A stretch of DNA of 64,000 nt from positions 17,665 through 81,664 of the forward strand of contig JAGOWQ010000004.1 of NCBI GenBank assembly GCA_018060185.1. The letters run 5' to 3'. A program made the position numbers and the translations under genes. Origin of the DNA: Leptotrichiaceae bacterium (GTDB lineage Bacteria > Fusobacteriota > Fusobacteriia > Fusobacteriales > Leptotrichiaceae). Below, piece by piece: positions 26,700 through 35,645 of the stretch. The notes beneath the pieces were generated by a model that saw nothing but the letters and a program-made list of their open reading frames with translations, searched no databases and was not told where the DNA came from. The first letter of the stretch is position 1, and each line of letters begins with the position of its first letter.

Positions 26700-28394
26700 C
26701 TATATAACCCAAAAATTATCATTACACACTATCCTTCTATATGTCTCAAATTTTTTCCATTTATTTTGGATATAAGATTTTTCATTTTTTTCTGATTTAT
26801 TAAATTCATCAATGTAGTTTAAAAAGTCTTTTTCTCTTTTTATTAAAATTTCAAATCCGTACTCATCTAACATAGGTGGACCCATATACTTATACTCTTC
26901 TAAAGTTATTATATCAAAAATTTTACGATTTCTTACTAGAACTGCAGCATTACTTTCAACAGAAATTATATCAAAATAATCAGGAAATTTAAAGCTTTCT
27001 CCTTCAACTTTAATATTATCTCCAACATGATATGTTTTTACATCTCCTTCTAACCTTGATAATCTGGCATTTTCTATTTTAAAGAAAAACTCCTCAAAAA
27101 TATATCCTCCTATCTTAATTTCATCTTTTTCAAAATAAGGTTTTTCATCTTCTATATGAACATACTCCACAACTCCAGAAGCAGAAGTCATATGAGTTAA
27201 ACGATCAATTAAAATTAATTCTCCTAAAGTTTTATTTTTTTCAAATTTATCAACTATTACTTTATCTATAAACTCTAATTCACATAAAGCTATTTCATTT
27301 TTTTCAATAGAAGTTACATCTACTTTTTCTCCTGTATTTACATCTATTTTATATTGAATTTTTTTCAATATTCCAGGGATTTTTTTTGTTCCTATTTTTA
27401 CCAAATATTCTTTCCCTAAAATTAATTTATTATCGTCCATCCATAGTAATGTAGCCGTAATTTTTTTAGAAACAGGTAAATTTTCATTACTAGTTAATAC
27501 ACATCCACGACTTACATCCACTTCTCTATCTAATTGTATCGTTACAGATTGACCAGCATAAGCAGTAGAAACATTATTATTTCCATTTAAAATCATCTTT
27601 ACTATGGCTGTTTCATTACTAGGTAATATCCTTATACTTTGACCTATTTTTATATTCCCACTCTCTATTTGCCCTTGAAATCCTCTAAAATCATGATTTG
27701 GACGACATACTCTTTGAATTGGTATATAAAAATCAGAGTTTTCATTCTTTTCTGAAACATCTACACTTTCCAAATGATCAATAATAGTATCTCCTGTATA
27801 CCAAGGCATATTTTCTGATCTAATAGTAACATTATCACCTTCTGTAGCACTTATAGGAATGATTTTAATGTACTTTAGACTCAACTCATTAGATAATTCT
27901 TCTATACTCTTCACAATTTCATTGAATTTTTCTTCGCTATAATCTACTAAATCCATTTTATTTACTGCAAATATAAAATGTTTTATTCCAATCAATGAAC
28001 AGATTCTAGCATGTCTTCTTGTTTGAACTAAAACTCCTTGAGATGCATCTATTAAAAGTATAGATAATTGTGCAAAAGAACTTCCTACAGCCATATTTCT
28101 AGTATATTCTTCATGACCTGGAGTGTCTGCAACTATAAAACTTCTTTTATCTGTAGTGAAATATCTATACGCCACATCTATTGTTATCCCTTGTTCTCTT
28201 TCGGCTATTAATCCGTCTAATAATAGAGAATAATCAATATTTCCTCCACGAGAACCTACTTTACTATCAAGTAAAAGTGCCTCTTCTTGATCTGCATATA
28301 ATAATTTTGAGTTGTAAAGTATATTTCCTATTAATGTTGATTTTCCATCATCTACACTCCCACAAGTTATAAATTTCAATAATCCATTATTCAT
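26700..28394 (-). CDS. cysN: Sulfate adenylyltransferase subunit 1 (GTPase) with C-terminal extension
   Basis: GTP-hydrolysing partner of CysD in making adenosine phosphosulfate. G-motifs: GSVDDGKST at residues 12-20, DTPGHEEYTRN and NKMDLVD, then two EF-Tu-like barrels to about residue 425. At 564 residues it exceeds stand-alone CysN (about 475). The extra part is not an APS kinase, since I see no second P-loop, and it ends KWKKFETYRRIVCNDNFWVI. Last gene of the cys operon, overlapping cysD by one base. Confidence 0.93.
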   Translation of the reverse strand: MNNGLLKFITCGSVDDGKSTLIGNILYNSKLLYADQEEALLLDSKVGSRGGNIDYSLLLDGLIAEREQGITIDVAYRYFTTDKRSFIVADTPGHEEYTRNMAVGSSFAQLSILLIDASQGVLVQTRRHARICSLIGIKHFIFAVNKMDLVDYSEEKFNEIVKSIEELSNELSLKYIKIIPISATEGDNVTIRSENMPWYTGDTIIDHLESVDVSEKNENSDFYIPIQRVCRPNHDFRGFQGQIESGNIKIGQSIRILPSNETAIVKMILNGNNNVSTAYAGQSVTIQLDREVDVSRGCVLTSNENLPVSKKITATLLWMDDNKLILGKEYLVKIGTKKIPGILKKIQYKIDVNTGEKVDVTSIEKNEIALCELEFIDKVIVDKFEKNKTLGELILIDRLTHMTSASGVVEYVHIEDEKPYFEKDEIKIGGYIFEEFFFKIENARLSRLEGDVKTYHVGDNIKVEGESFKFPDYFDIISVESNAAVLVRNRKIFDIITLEEYKYMGPPMLDEYGFEILIKREKDFLNYIDEFNKSEKNEKSYIQNKWKKFETYRRIVCNDNFWVI

Positions 28395-29302
28395 TAAAAA
28401 TACCCCTCTCTTTTTCTTTTTTCCATACTTCCAGCTCCTCCGTCACTATCTATAACTCGGCTTGTTCTTTCTGATTCCACTGAACTCAATGTTTCATTTA
28501 TAATTTCTTCCAATTCTACTGCTTCTGATTCAACTGCTCCTGATAAAGGATAACATCCTAATGTTCTAAATCTTACCATCTTCATTTCAGGTTTTTCACC
28601 AGGAAAAAGTTTCATTCTTTCGTCATCAACCATTATTAAATTTCCATCTCTTTCAACAACAGGCCTTTTTGCTGCTGAGTACAACGAAACAATAGGTATA
28701 TTTTCCCTTTTTATATATTCCCATATATCTTTTTCAGTCCAGTTAGAAATAGGAAATACTCTTATACTTTCTCCTTTATTTATTTCTGTATTATATAACT
28801 TCCACATTTCAGGTCTTTGATTTTTTGGATCCCAAACTTGTGAAGAATTTCTAAATGAAAAAATTCTTTCTTTAGCACGACTTTTCTCCTCGTCCCTTCT
28901 CCCACCACCAAAAGCAGCTGTAAATCCATATTTACTCAAAGCTTGTTTTAATGCTTGTGTTTTCATAACATCTGTATACGTTGATCCATGATCAAAAGGA
29001 TTTATATTTTTTTCAATCCCCTCTGGATTTATGTACTCTAACATTTCTATTCCTAATTCTTTCACTCTTTTATCACGAAACTCTATCATTTCTCTGAATT
29101 TCCATGTTGTATTTACATGCAAAAAAGGAAAAGTTGGTTTCTCAGGATAAAAAGCTTTCATAGCTAAATGCAACATAACGGAGCTATCTTTTCCAATAGA
29201 ATAAAGCATAACTGGATTTTCACATTCTGCTGCGACCTCTCTAATAATATATATTGCTTCTGCTTCTAATTCATCTAAATGGGATAATTTTCCACTACTC
29301 AT
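28394..29302 (-). CDS. cysD: Sulfate adenylyltransferase subunit 2
   Basis: PP-loop enzyme that makes APS from ATP and sulfate with CysN. Motifs: [17 protein letters not shown] near residues 38-54, [15 protein letters not shown] near 130-145 and the ending [17 protein letters not shown], all typical of CysD. The 302-residue length fits. AAAGGAGG precedes the ATG. It lies between the APS reductase-like genes and cysN. Confidence 0.95.
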   Translation of the reverse strand: MSSGKLSHLDELEAEAIYIIREVAAECENPVMLYSIGKDSSVMLHLAMKAFYPEKPTFPFLHVNTTWKFREMIEFRDKRVKELGIEMLEYINPEGIEKNINPFDHGSTYTDVMKTQALKQALSKYGFTAAFGGGRRDEEKSRAKERIFSFRNSSQVWDPKNQRPEMWKLYNTEINKGESIRVFPISNWTEKDIWEYIKRENIPIVSLYSAAKRPVVERDGNLIMVDDERMKLFPGEKPEMKMVRFRTLGCYPLSGAVESEAVELEEIINETLSSVESERTSRVIDSDGGAGSMEKRKREGYF

Positions 29303-29332
29303 TTTATTTCCTCCTTTTTTATAATAATATTT

Positions 29333-29644
29333 TTAATATTTATTTGAATCTTTTCTGTTAATATTAATAACTTCCTTACTACCGTCTCTTTTTGTTACCA
29401 CCCATTGAAGAATATCTCCTTTTTCCTTTACAGTCATTTTACTTCCATTTCCTCCTATATCTGCTCCAAGGAAAAATTCTATAGCTTCCACAGGACACTC
29501 TTTAACACAAGAAACACATCCCCAACAATTTTTAGGATATTTAATTACCGCCTTTTTGTTTTCCATTTTTATTAAAGTTCCTGGACATACTTGTGTACAT
29601 TTTGTGCACCCTATACATTTTAAAGGATCAATTTTTATGCTCAT
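29333..29644 (-). CDS. aprB: AprB-like 4Fe-4S subunit of adenylylsulfate reductase
   Basis: Small ferredoxin with two 4Fe-4S motifs, CIGCTKCTQVCP and CWGCVSCVKECP, followed by the short domain with VVTKRDGSKE. Dissimilatory AprB is longer (about 150); this 103-residue form resembles the ferredoxin next to an AprA-like gene in clostridial assimilation clusters. It should pass electrons to the AprA-like flavoprotein. Its start lies 17 bases inside the end of aprA, with AAAGGAGG upstream. Confidence 0.82.
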   Translation of the reverse strand: MSIKIDPLKCIGCTKCTQVCPGTLIKMENKKAVIKYPKNCWGCVSCVKECPVEAIEFFLGADIGGNGSKMTVKEKGDILQWVVTKRDGSKEVININRKDSNKY

Positions 29645-31325
29645 ATATATCCTCCTTTATAATTTCTCTTAAAAATAATTTTAGATTTCCATTTTCCATT
29701 TTTGAATTTACATATTTAAAATATTTCTCATCTTTTTCTGGATAATCTAAATTTTCATTAAATGAATGCCATCTCGTCTCTTTTCTGTAAAGTAAGTGCG
29801 CAATTAATACTTTACAAACAGTAAGCCTTTCTTTTAACTCATACAAAAACATTAATTCATGCATATTATTAACATTCAATTCTTCTGATAGTTCTATTAA
29901 TTGAGCTATTTTTTCTTTAGCCAATTTTAATTGCCTTTCATTAAATTGATAATTTGTAGAAATTCCTCCAGCGTATTCGTCCATTACTTTTTGCATACCT
30001 TCTTCGATTTCCTCCACTGTAAATGATGAACTTTCATTGTTTATATATTTTTCATATTTATAAATTATTTCCTTAGATTTTTTTTCTATATCTAATGTAT
30101 TTTTATCAATATATTCATTATTTTTAATTTTTTCAATAATGTCAAATGCAGCTATCTCACCTTCTGCTAAAGCTCCCGTAACATATTTTTGAGGACAACC
30201 ACCTGCTACATCTCCCGCTGCATAAACTCCTTTAATAGTTGTTTCTCTGTTTGTATTTATCCAAAATCCACTTGCTGTATGCCCTCCTACAATATACGGT
30301 TCTGTCCCTTCTATTTCAACATCTTGCTCATTTGGATTTTTTCCACTCTCTATCCATTTCAATGTCTGACTTGGTGCCATATTTAAATATGCTTTCAAAA
30401 GACTTCCACTTTCTTCTTCTGAAATTCCACTAGTTTTTAAATAACAAGGCCCATTTCCTAGTTGATTTTCTCTAACAGTCCCATAAACACGTTCACTAGT
30501 TGTGATTCCGTATTTATCTTCATAAATAAAACCTTTAGAGTTAATCTGTTTTGCACCAACTCCTTGTGCTATTGTTCCTGTTGGCGCTATAGTATCCTTA
30601 CATCTAAGAGCTATAAACCTCATTTCAAATGTTGTCATCTCTGCTCCAGAATTTATCCCCATAGCATAACCACCTCCTGTATTAAATGGAGGATACCACA
30701 TTTTATGCCTTGAAAAACCTGGATTATTGGGCTTATATAATCCTGAAGCCCCTCCTGTGGATATTATAACTTTTTTTGCATTTATTACATAAGCACCTTT
30801 TTCTTCTATAGAAAATCCCACAGCACCATAAACTTTATTATCAATAGTAATCAAATCTGTAATATTCAAATTATTTATAACTTCAATATTTTTACTATTA
30901 TTTACTGCGTTAGCTAGTATAGGTTTAAAATTTTCTCCATTAATTTTAATATTTCTATCTCCCCTTGAAATATATTTTCCATTTTCATCTTTCAATATTA
31001 CAAGCCCTAATTTTTCTATATCTTCTGTTATATTGTTAAATCTTTCAGACGCTGTAAATAACAAATCTTGTCTTACTATTCCATTAGCATCTTTCGTTGC
31101 ATAGTCTACGTAGTCTTTTGGAACTCTTTTATCTACTATATATGCATTTATTGCATTAATTCCTGCAGCAAGGCATCCACTTCTTTTTATGTTAGCTTTT
31201 TCAGCTATAATAACAGATAAATTAGAATGACGACTAATAGTAAGTGCAGCATAACATCCTGCTGTCCCTCCTCCTATGATTAATACATCTGTACTAAGTT
31301 CTTTAATTTTTAAATTTTTTACCAT
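29628..31325 (-). CDS. aprA: AprA-like adenylylsulfate reductase flavoprotein
   Basis: FAD protein of the fumarate reductase/AprA family, 565 residues. Rossmann motif VLIIGGGTAGCYAAL near residue 15, then KRSGCLAAGINAINAYI, which is AprA-like rather than SdhA-like, and VGGHTASGFWINTNRETTIKG. Expected to reduce APS to sulfite and AMP. A longer frame begins 11 codons upstream, but AAGGAAGG supports the MVKNLKI start. No CysH or APS kinase is nearby, so APS would be reduced directly, as proposed for similar Clostridium clusters. Assimilatory rather than respiratory use is inferred from the operon. Confidence 0.8.
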   Translation of the reverse strand: MVKNLKIKELSTDVLIIGGGTAGCYAALTISRHSNLSVIIAEKANIKRSGCLAAGINAINAYIVDKRVPKDYVDYATKDANGIVRQDLLFTASERFNNITEDIEKLGLVILKDENGKYISRGDRNIKINGENFKPILANAVNNSKNIEVINNLNITDLITIDNKVYGAVGFSIEEKGAYVINAKKVIISTGGASGLYKPNNPGFSRHKMWYPPFNTGGGYAMGINSGAEMTTFEMRFIALRCKDTIAPTGTIAQGVGAKQINSKGFIYEDKYGITTSERVYGTVRENQLGNGPCYLKTSGISEEESGSLLKAYLNMAPSQTLKWIESGKNPNEQDVEIEGTEPYIVGGHTASGFWINTNRETTIKGVYAAGDVAGGCPQKYVTGALAEGEIAAFDIIEKIKNNEYIDKNTLDIEKKSKEIIYKYEKYINNESSSFTVEEIEEGMQKVMDEYAGGISTNYQFNERQLKLAKEKIAQLIELSEELNVNNMHELMFLYELKERLTVCKVLIAHLLYRKETRWHSFNENLDYPEKDEKYFKYVNSKMENGNLKLFLREIIKEDIYEHKN

Positions 31326-31361
31326 TTTATATTTACCTTCCTTTGATTTTTTTAACATACA

Positions 31362-32423
31362 CTATAGCACAAAATCTATTGATTTAACATTATCATTTTC
31401 TACTATTATTATTTTATTATTATTTTCATAGGTGTAGGCACTATATATGAAAACATTTACTTTTTCACCTTTTTCTATTGAAAAATCCTCTAACCTCCTT
31501 AGTCCTTTTATTACTTCTCCATGAATCTTAACTCTTATTTCTACCTCTTTCCCTCTAAATAATATATCTTCTACAATTCCTTCTTCTATTGATACCGAAT
31601 ACTTAAAATATTCTCCATTTTTTAAAATCCTAACATTTTCAGGTCTGACTACTGCTTTTAATCCATTTCTTAAATGATGAAATCCTCTAAATTTGTTTAT
31701 ATTTTCTACTTTTATTGGTTGTCCCATAAATTCTGCTGTAAAAGGAGTTTCAGGATTCCCATAAATTTCTCTTGGTGTTCCTATCTGTTCTACTTTTCCA
31801 TTATTTGTAACTATTATTTCATCTGCAACTTCTATTGCTTCTTCTTGGTCATGAGTTACAAATATACTTGTTATTCCAACTTTATCTATTGTTTTTCTTA
31901 ACCAATTTCTGAGTTCTTGCCTCACTTTAGCGTCTATTGCTGCAAAAGGTTCATCTAAAAGTAACAATTCAGGATTTGGTGCTAAAGCTCTTGCAAAAGC
32001 TACTCTTTGTTTTTGACCTCCTGAAAGCTCTGAAGGATATCTTTTTCCTAGTTCTTCTAAATTAACCAATTCTAATAATTCTTTCACCCTCTTTTTTATA
32101 TCATTTTTTTTCCATTTGGCTATTTTTAGTCCAAAAGCAATATTATCATAAACTGTCATATACCTAAAAAGAGCATAATTTTGAAATACAAACCCTATTC
32201 CTCTTTTACTCGCTGGGATATCATTAACAATTTTTTTATCTATTAGTATATGTCCATCATCTGGATTTTCTAGCCCTGCTATCATCCTTAAAATTGTTGA
32301 TTTTCCACTTCCACTAGGACCTAATAAAGCCACTAATTTACCTTTTTTTATCCCAAAGTTAATATTATCCGAAGCTTTATAACTATTGTATGATTTATTT
32401 ATATTTTTTAATTCTACGTACAT
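31362..32423 (-). CDS. cysA: Sulfate/thiosulfate ABC transporter ATPase
   Basis: ABC ATPase with Walker A GPSGSGKST (near residue 34), signature LSGGQKQR, Walker B ELLLLDEPFAAID and a C-terminal TOBE-like regulatory domain from about 235. The 353-residue length and the two-permease context identify CysA. Drives uptake through CysT-CysW with the Sbp binding protein. AAAGGAG precedes the ATG. Confidence 0.93.
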   Translation of the reverse strand: MYVELKNINKSYNSYKASDNINFGIKKGKLVALLGPSGSGKSTILRMIAGLENPDDGHILIDKKIVNDIPASKRGIGFVFQNYALFRYMTVYDNIAFGLKIAKWKKNDIKKRVKELLELVNLEELGKRYPSELSGGQKQRVAFARALAPNPELLLLDEPFAAIDAKVRQELRNWLRKTIDKVGITSIFVTHDQEEAIEVADEIIVTNNGKVEQIGTPREIYGNPETPFTAEFMGQPIKVENINKFRGFHHLRNGLKAVVRPENVRILKNGEYFKYSVSIEEGIVEDILFRGKEVEIRVKIHGEVIKGLRRLEDFSIEKGEKVNVFIYSAYTYENNNKIIIVENDNVKSIDFVL

Positions 32424-32445
32424 TATTTTCTCTCCTTTACAAATA

Positions 32446-33294
32446 TTATATTTTTGTTTTAGTTTTATACTCTATTATATTTCTTATTATTAATATTATT
32501 ATAGATATAATAACTAAAAGGGAAGATACTGAAAAGGCAGAAACTATACCTTCATTTGTCCCAGATAAATAAAGTGCATCTATTTCAAGAGGTAATGTAA
32601 AAGTCTGTCCCCTAGTTTTTGATAATACATTTACTGCTCCAAATTCTCCCAATGCTCTTGCTGTACATAAAATAATACCGTATAACAAAGACCATTTTAT
32701 TTTAGGGAACGTTATTTTTCTAAATATTGTAAATCCTTTTGCACCCATAATAGCTGCTGCTTCCTCTTCTTCTCTCCCCTGGACATTCAAAACTGGTATT
32801 ATTTCCCTTGATATAAATGGAAACGTTACAAAAATTGTTGCTAGTATTACTCCTGGTATAGCAAAAGCTATTTTTATATCTATTACAAAAAATTTATTTA
32901 TTTCTTCAATTATTTTACTTGCCCATCCCATACGACCAAAAGTCATAATAAAAGCTAATCCCGCTATAACAGGCGATATAGAAAAAGGGATATCAATTAA
33001 TGCAGCCAAAATCTGTTTTCCTTTAAAAGAAAATTTTGTTATAAGCCAAGCTGCGGTTATTCCAAAAATTGAATTCACAATTATAGCAAAAAATGTTGCA
33101 ATTAATGTTACTTTTAGCGCTGAAGACACATAAAACGTAGACAAACTTTTTATATAAAAGCTCCAACCATTTTTTAAAGAGTTATTAATGACAGCAGCTA
33201 AAGGCAAAATTAACATTATAAATACAAATAAAAAACTAATTCCTATTAAAATATATTCACATGTTTTTGATTTTTTGTTTAAATTTTTATACAT
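32446..33294 (-). CDS. cysW: Sulfate ABC transporter permease CysW
   Basis: Six-helix inner-membrane permease, 282 residues. The ATPase coupling loop reads EEEEAAAIMGAKGFTIFRKI, followed by ARALGEFGAVNVLS, the CysW/ModB-type consensus. Pairs with CysT to form the channel. GAGGAG precedes the start; it is 22 bases from cysA. Confidence 0.93.
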   Translation of the reverse strand: MYKNLNKKSKTCEYILIGISFLFVFIMLILPLAAVINNSLKNGWSFYIKSLSTFYVSSALKVTLIATFFAIIVNSIFGITAAWLITKFSFKGKQILAALIDIPFSISPVIAGLAFIMTFGRMGWASKIIEEINKFFVIDIKIAFAIPGVILATIFVTFPFISREIIPVLNVQGREEEEAAAIMGAKGFTIFRKITFPKIKWSLLYGIILCTARALGEFGAVNVLSKTRGQTFTLPLEIDALYLSGTNEGIVSAFSVSSLLVIISIIILIIRNIIEYKTKTKI

Positions 33295-33339
33295 TTTCTC
33301 TCCTCTATATAATCTTATTTAAAATGATATTTAATTAAT

Positions 33340-34221
33340 TTATGTATTATTTGTTCTAAAAGATTGCTTTACTTGAATTATATTTACAACCAGTAGTACT
33401 AAAAAAGCAAATATAAGCATTACTAATGCAATAGCTGTGGCAGAAGCATAGTCCACATAGTTAAGTTTCTGCATTATTACATAAGATATGACTTGAGTCT
33501 TATTCTTCAAACTATTTCCAGAAATATAAATTACACTCCCGTATTCTCCTATTCCTCTAGCAAAGGCAAGACTAAAACCAGTTAAAAGAGCTGGTCTAAT
33601 TTCAGGAAAAATAATTTGAAAAAACGTTCTTATAGGTCCAGAACCAAAAACATAAGCTGCTTCTTCGTACTGTTTGTCTAATTTTTCAAGTACTGGTTGA
33701 ATTGATCTTACCACAAAAGGTATTCCCACAAATACAAGAGCTACGATAATCCCTAGTTGTGAATAGGCAACCTTTATTCCTATTTTTTCTAAAGATTTTC
33801 CTAACATTCCTGTGTTTGAATATAACTTTGAAAGTGTTATCCCCGCTACTGCTGTAGGTAATGTGAAAGGAAGTTCTAGAATTCCGTCTAATAATCTTTT
33901 TCCAAAAAATTCATATTTTACCAGCACCCATGCCAGTATAATTCCAAAAACACAGTTTATTAAAGCCGCTATAAATGAAGTTGTTATACTTGTTATTAAT
34001 CCTTGAAGAACTGCCCTAGTAGTAATTAATTTAAAAAAATCTGTAAATGTAAATTTAAAAGAATATACTAGTATCGAAAGAAGAGGAATTAAAACTAAAA
34101 TTGATAGCATAGTTATTACTATTCCTAAAGATAATCCAAATCCTGGGATTATTTTTGGAGTTCCTACCTGTTTACTTAATATTTTAAGTTTATATTTTTT
34201 TAAATTTATATTTTTTATCAT
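33340..34221 (-). CDS. cysT: Sulfate ABC transporter permease CysT
   Basis: Six-helix permease of 293 residues with the coupling loop EEAAYVFGSGPIRTFFQIIFP and ARGIGEYGSVIYISGN, the CysT signature. It carries a longer N-terminal cytoplasmic stretch than CysW. Second gene in the operon, after sbp; GGAGG precedes the ATG. Confidence 0.93.
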   Translation of the reverse strand: MIKNINLKKYKLKILSKQVGTPKIIPGFGLSLGIVITMLSILVLIPLLSILVYSFKFTFTDFFKLITTRAVLQGLITSITTSFIAALINCVFGIILAWVLVKYEFFGKRLLDGILELPFTLPTAVAGITLSKLYSNTGMLGKSLEKIGIKVAYSQLGIIVALVFVGIPFVVRSIQPVLEKLDKQYEEAAYVFGSGPIRTFFQIIFPEIRPALLTGFSLAFARGIGEYGSVIYISGNSLKNKTQVISYVIMQKLNYVDYASATAIALVMLIFAFLVLLVVNIIQVKQSFRTNNT

Positions 34222-34266
34222 TAAAATTCCTCCACTATTTATTATTTAATTATTTTTTTCTTATTT

Positions 34267-35304
34267 TTAATTGCCATATATTTCATCGAAAATTCCGTTA
34301 TCATAAAAAAAATTTTCATAAACTACTTTCCACCCGCCAAACTTTTCTATAGTTGTGAGTTCCATTGATAAATCAAATTTATAGGAATATTTATTTAATA
34401 TTTCTTTATTATATGGTCTGTACCCACTTTCTGCAATTATATTCTGACCTTCATCAGAATAAAGATATTTTAAATATTCATTACTAATTTCAAAAGTTCC
34501 ATGTTTTTTAGATATTTGATCAACAACTGCAACGCTAGGTTGGGCAAGTATACTAACACTAGGATAAATAATCTCATATTCATCTTTATATTCATTTACT
34601 ATAGCAATAGCCTCATTTTCCCAAGATATTAAGATATCTCCTTGACTATTTTCTACAAAAGTTGTTGTTGCTCCTCTTGCTCCTGAATCCATAACAAGTA
34701 CATTGTCATACAAATTTTTCATAAACTCTTTTATTTTTTTCTCATCATCTCCAAATTTTTTCTCACCATAAAACCATCCTGCTAAAAAATTCCACATCGC
34801 TCCACCACTACTTTTAGGATCAGGCGTTATAATATCCACATCTTTTTTCAATAAATCATCCCAATCTTTTATATTTTTCTTATTTCCTTTTCGTACTAAA
34901 AATACTATTGTAGAAGTATACGGAGAAGAATCTCCTGGAAATCTATTTTTCCAATTTTTTTCTATTAAATTAATATTTTCAAGAAGAGACACATCACTTT
35001 CCAAAGCTAAAGTTACAATATCTGCATCCATTCCTTCTATTACTGATCGTGCTTGTGTTCCTGAACCTCCATGAGACTGACTCACTTCGATATCTATACC
35101 AAATTTTTTTTTATAATATTTTTTAAAAACTTCATTATATTTTTCATAAAGTTCCCTTGTAGGATCGTAAGAGACATTTACTATTTCTGTTTTTATATTT
35201 TTATTTTCCTTAAATAATTTTTGCCTTATAAGACCTGTACATATTATAGCTATGAAAAATATGATAACTATTAATATTATTTTAAAATTTTTACTTTTTA
35301 GCAT
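34267..35304 (-). CDS. sbp: Sulfate-binding protein
   Basis: 345-residue exported binding protein. One hydrophobic N-terminal segment (about 9-25) acts as signal or anchor; no clear lipobox is seen. The ligand-site pattern is QSHGGSGTQARSVIEGMDADIVTLAL with DPKSSGGAMWNFLAG further on, typical of Sbp/CysP. It delivers sulfate (and maybe thiosulfate) to CysTWA. First structural gene of the operon; AAAGGAGG precedes the ATG, and a leader peptide with a terminator lies upstream. Confidence 0.93.
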   Translation of the reverse strand: MLKSKNFKIILIVIIFFIAIICTGLIRQKLFKENKNIKTEIVNVSYDPTRELYEKYNEVFKKYYKKKFGIDIEVSQSHGGSGTQARSVIEGMDADIVTLALESDVSLLENINLIEKNWKNRFPGDSSPYTSTIVFLVRKGNKKNIKDWDDLLKKDVDIITPDPKSSGGAMWNFLAGWFYGEKKFGDDEKKIKEFMKNLYDNVLVMDSGARGATTTFVENSQGDILISWENEAIAIVNEYKDEYEIIYPSVSILAQPSVAVVDQISKKHGTFEISNEYLKYLYSDEGQNIIAESGYRPYNKEILNKYSYKFDLSMELTTIEKFGGWKVVYENFFYDNGIFDEIYGN

Positions 35305-35347
35305 TTTACCTCCTTTTAAATATTTAATTTTAAAAATAATTTTGAAT

Positions 35348-35391
35348 AAAAATAAAGGAGCCTTAAGACATTTCGTCCTAAAAACTCCTTT
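35348..35391 (-). terminator. Leader terminator upstream of sbp
   Basis: AAAGGAG at the base pairs with CTCCTTT, and the upper stem closes on GGAC-GAAAT-GTC; a T-rich run follows on the minus strand. It stands between the Met/Cys leader peptide and sbp. Its 5' arm (35378-35387) can instead pair ten bases with 35414-35423, a candidate antiterminator. Confidence 0.75.
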
Positions 35392-35393
35392 GA

Positions 35394-35489
35394 AGCAAAC
35401 TATATATCATTTAGAGTTTTCAGAAACGCCATACAATACAAACAAGTTTGCTATTATCAAATTAATTCCATTTAATAAAAAGCAAACTT
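35394..35489 (-). promoter_or_regulatory. Competing RNA segments of the cys leader (attenuator)
   Basis: On the minus strand the order is segment 1 (AAGTTTGCTT, overlapping the leader stop codon), segment 2 (AGCAAACTT, 35444-35452), segment X (CTGAAAACTC, 35414-35423) and segment 3 (AGTTTGCT, 35394-35401). 1:2 pairing is compatible with X pairing to the terminator arm. 2:3 pairing would trap X in its loop and let the terminator form. A ribosome at the leader stop codon covers segment 1. The logic is inferred from base pairing. Confidence 0.6.
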
Positions 35490-35532
35490 ATAGCATCATA
35501 TAGCACATTGTTCCTCTAAATATATTTTTCAT
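35488..35532 (-). CDS. Met/Cys-rich leader peptide of the cys operon
   Basis: A 14-codon ORF with AGGAG seven bases before its ATG encodes MKNIFRGTMCYMML. Four of the last six residues are Met or Cys, the end products of sulfate assimilation. It follows a strong promoter and precedes a terminator and sbp. Stalling at Met9/Cys10 would leave the pairing segment that overlaps the stop codon free; finishing translation would mask it. This matches the expected need for expression in sulfur starvation. Not a T-box: no T-box core is present. Confidence 0.68.
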   Translation of the reverse strand: MKNIFRGTMCYMML

Positions 35533-35564
35533 CTTTTTTCTCCTAATCTTATTCTCTTTAAAAC

Positions 35565-35593
35565 ATTATAATAAATTTTAATATTTATTTCAA
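35565..35593 (-). promoter_or_regulatory. Promoter of the cys operon
   Basis: TTGAAA and a perfect TATAAT separated by 17 bases on the minus strand, about 30 bases before the leader peptide. Confidence 0.78.
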
Positions 35594-35645
35594 ATATAAT
35601 ATTATAAAGAGTTTATTCATAATATATATAATTAAGTTTTAATAC

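Noticed and set aside
35394..35532. T-box in front of the cys operon
   Set aside because: No conserved T-box core (AGGGUGGNACCGCG type) and no specifier stem; the leader ORF explains the region better.
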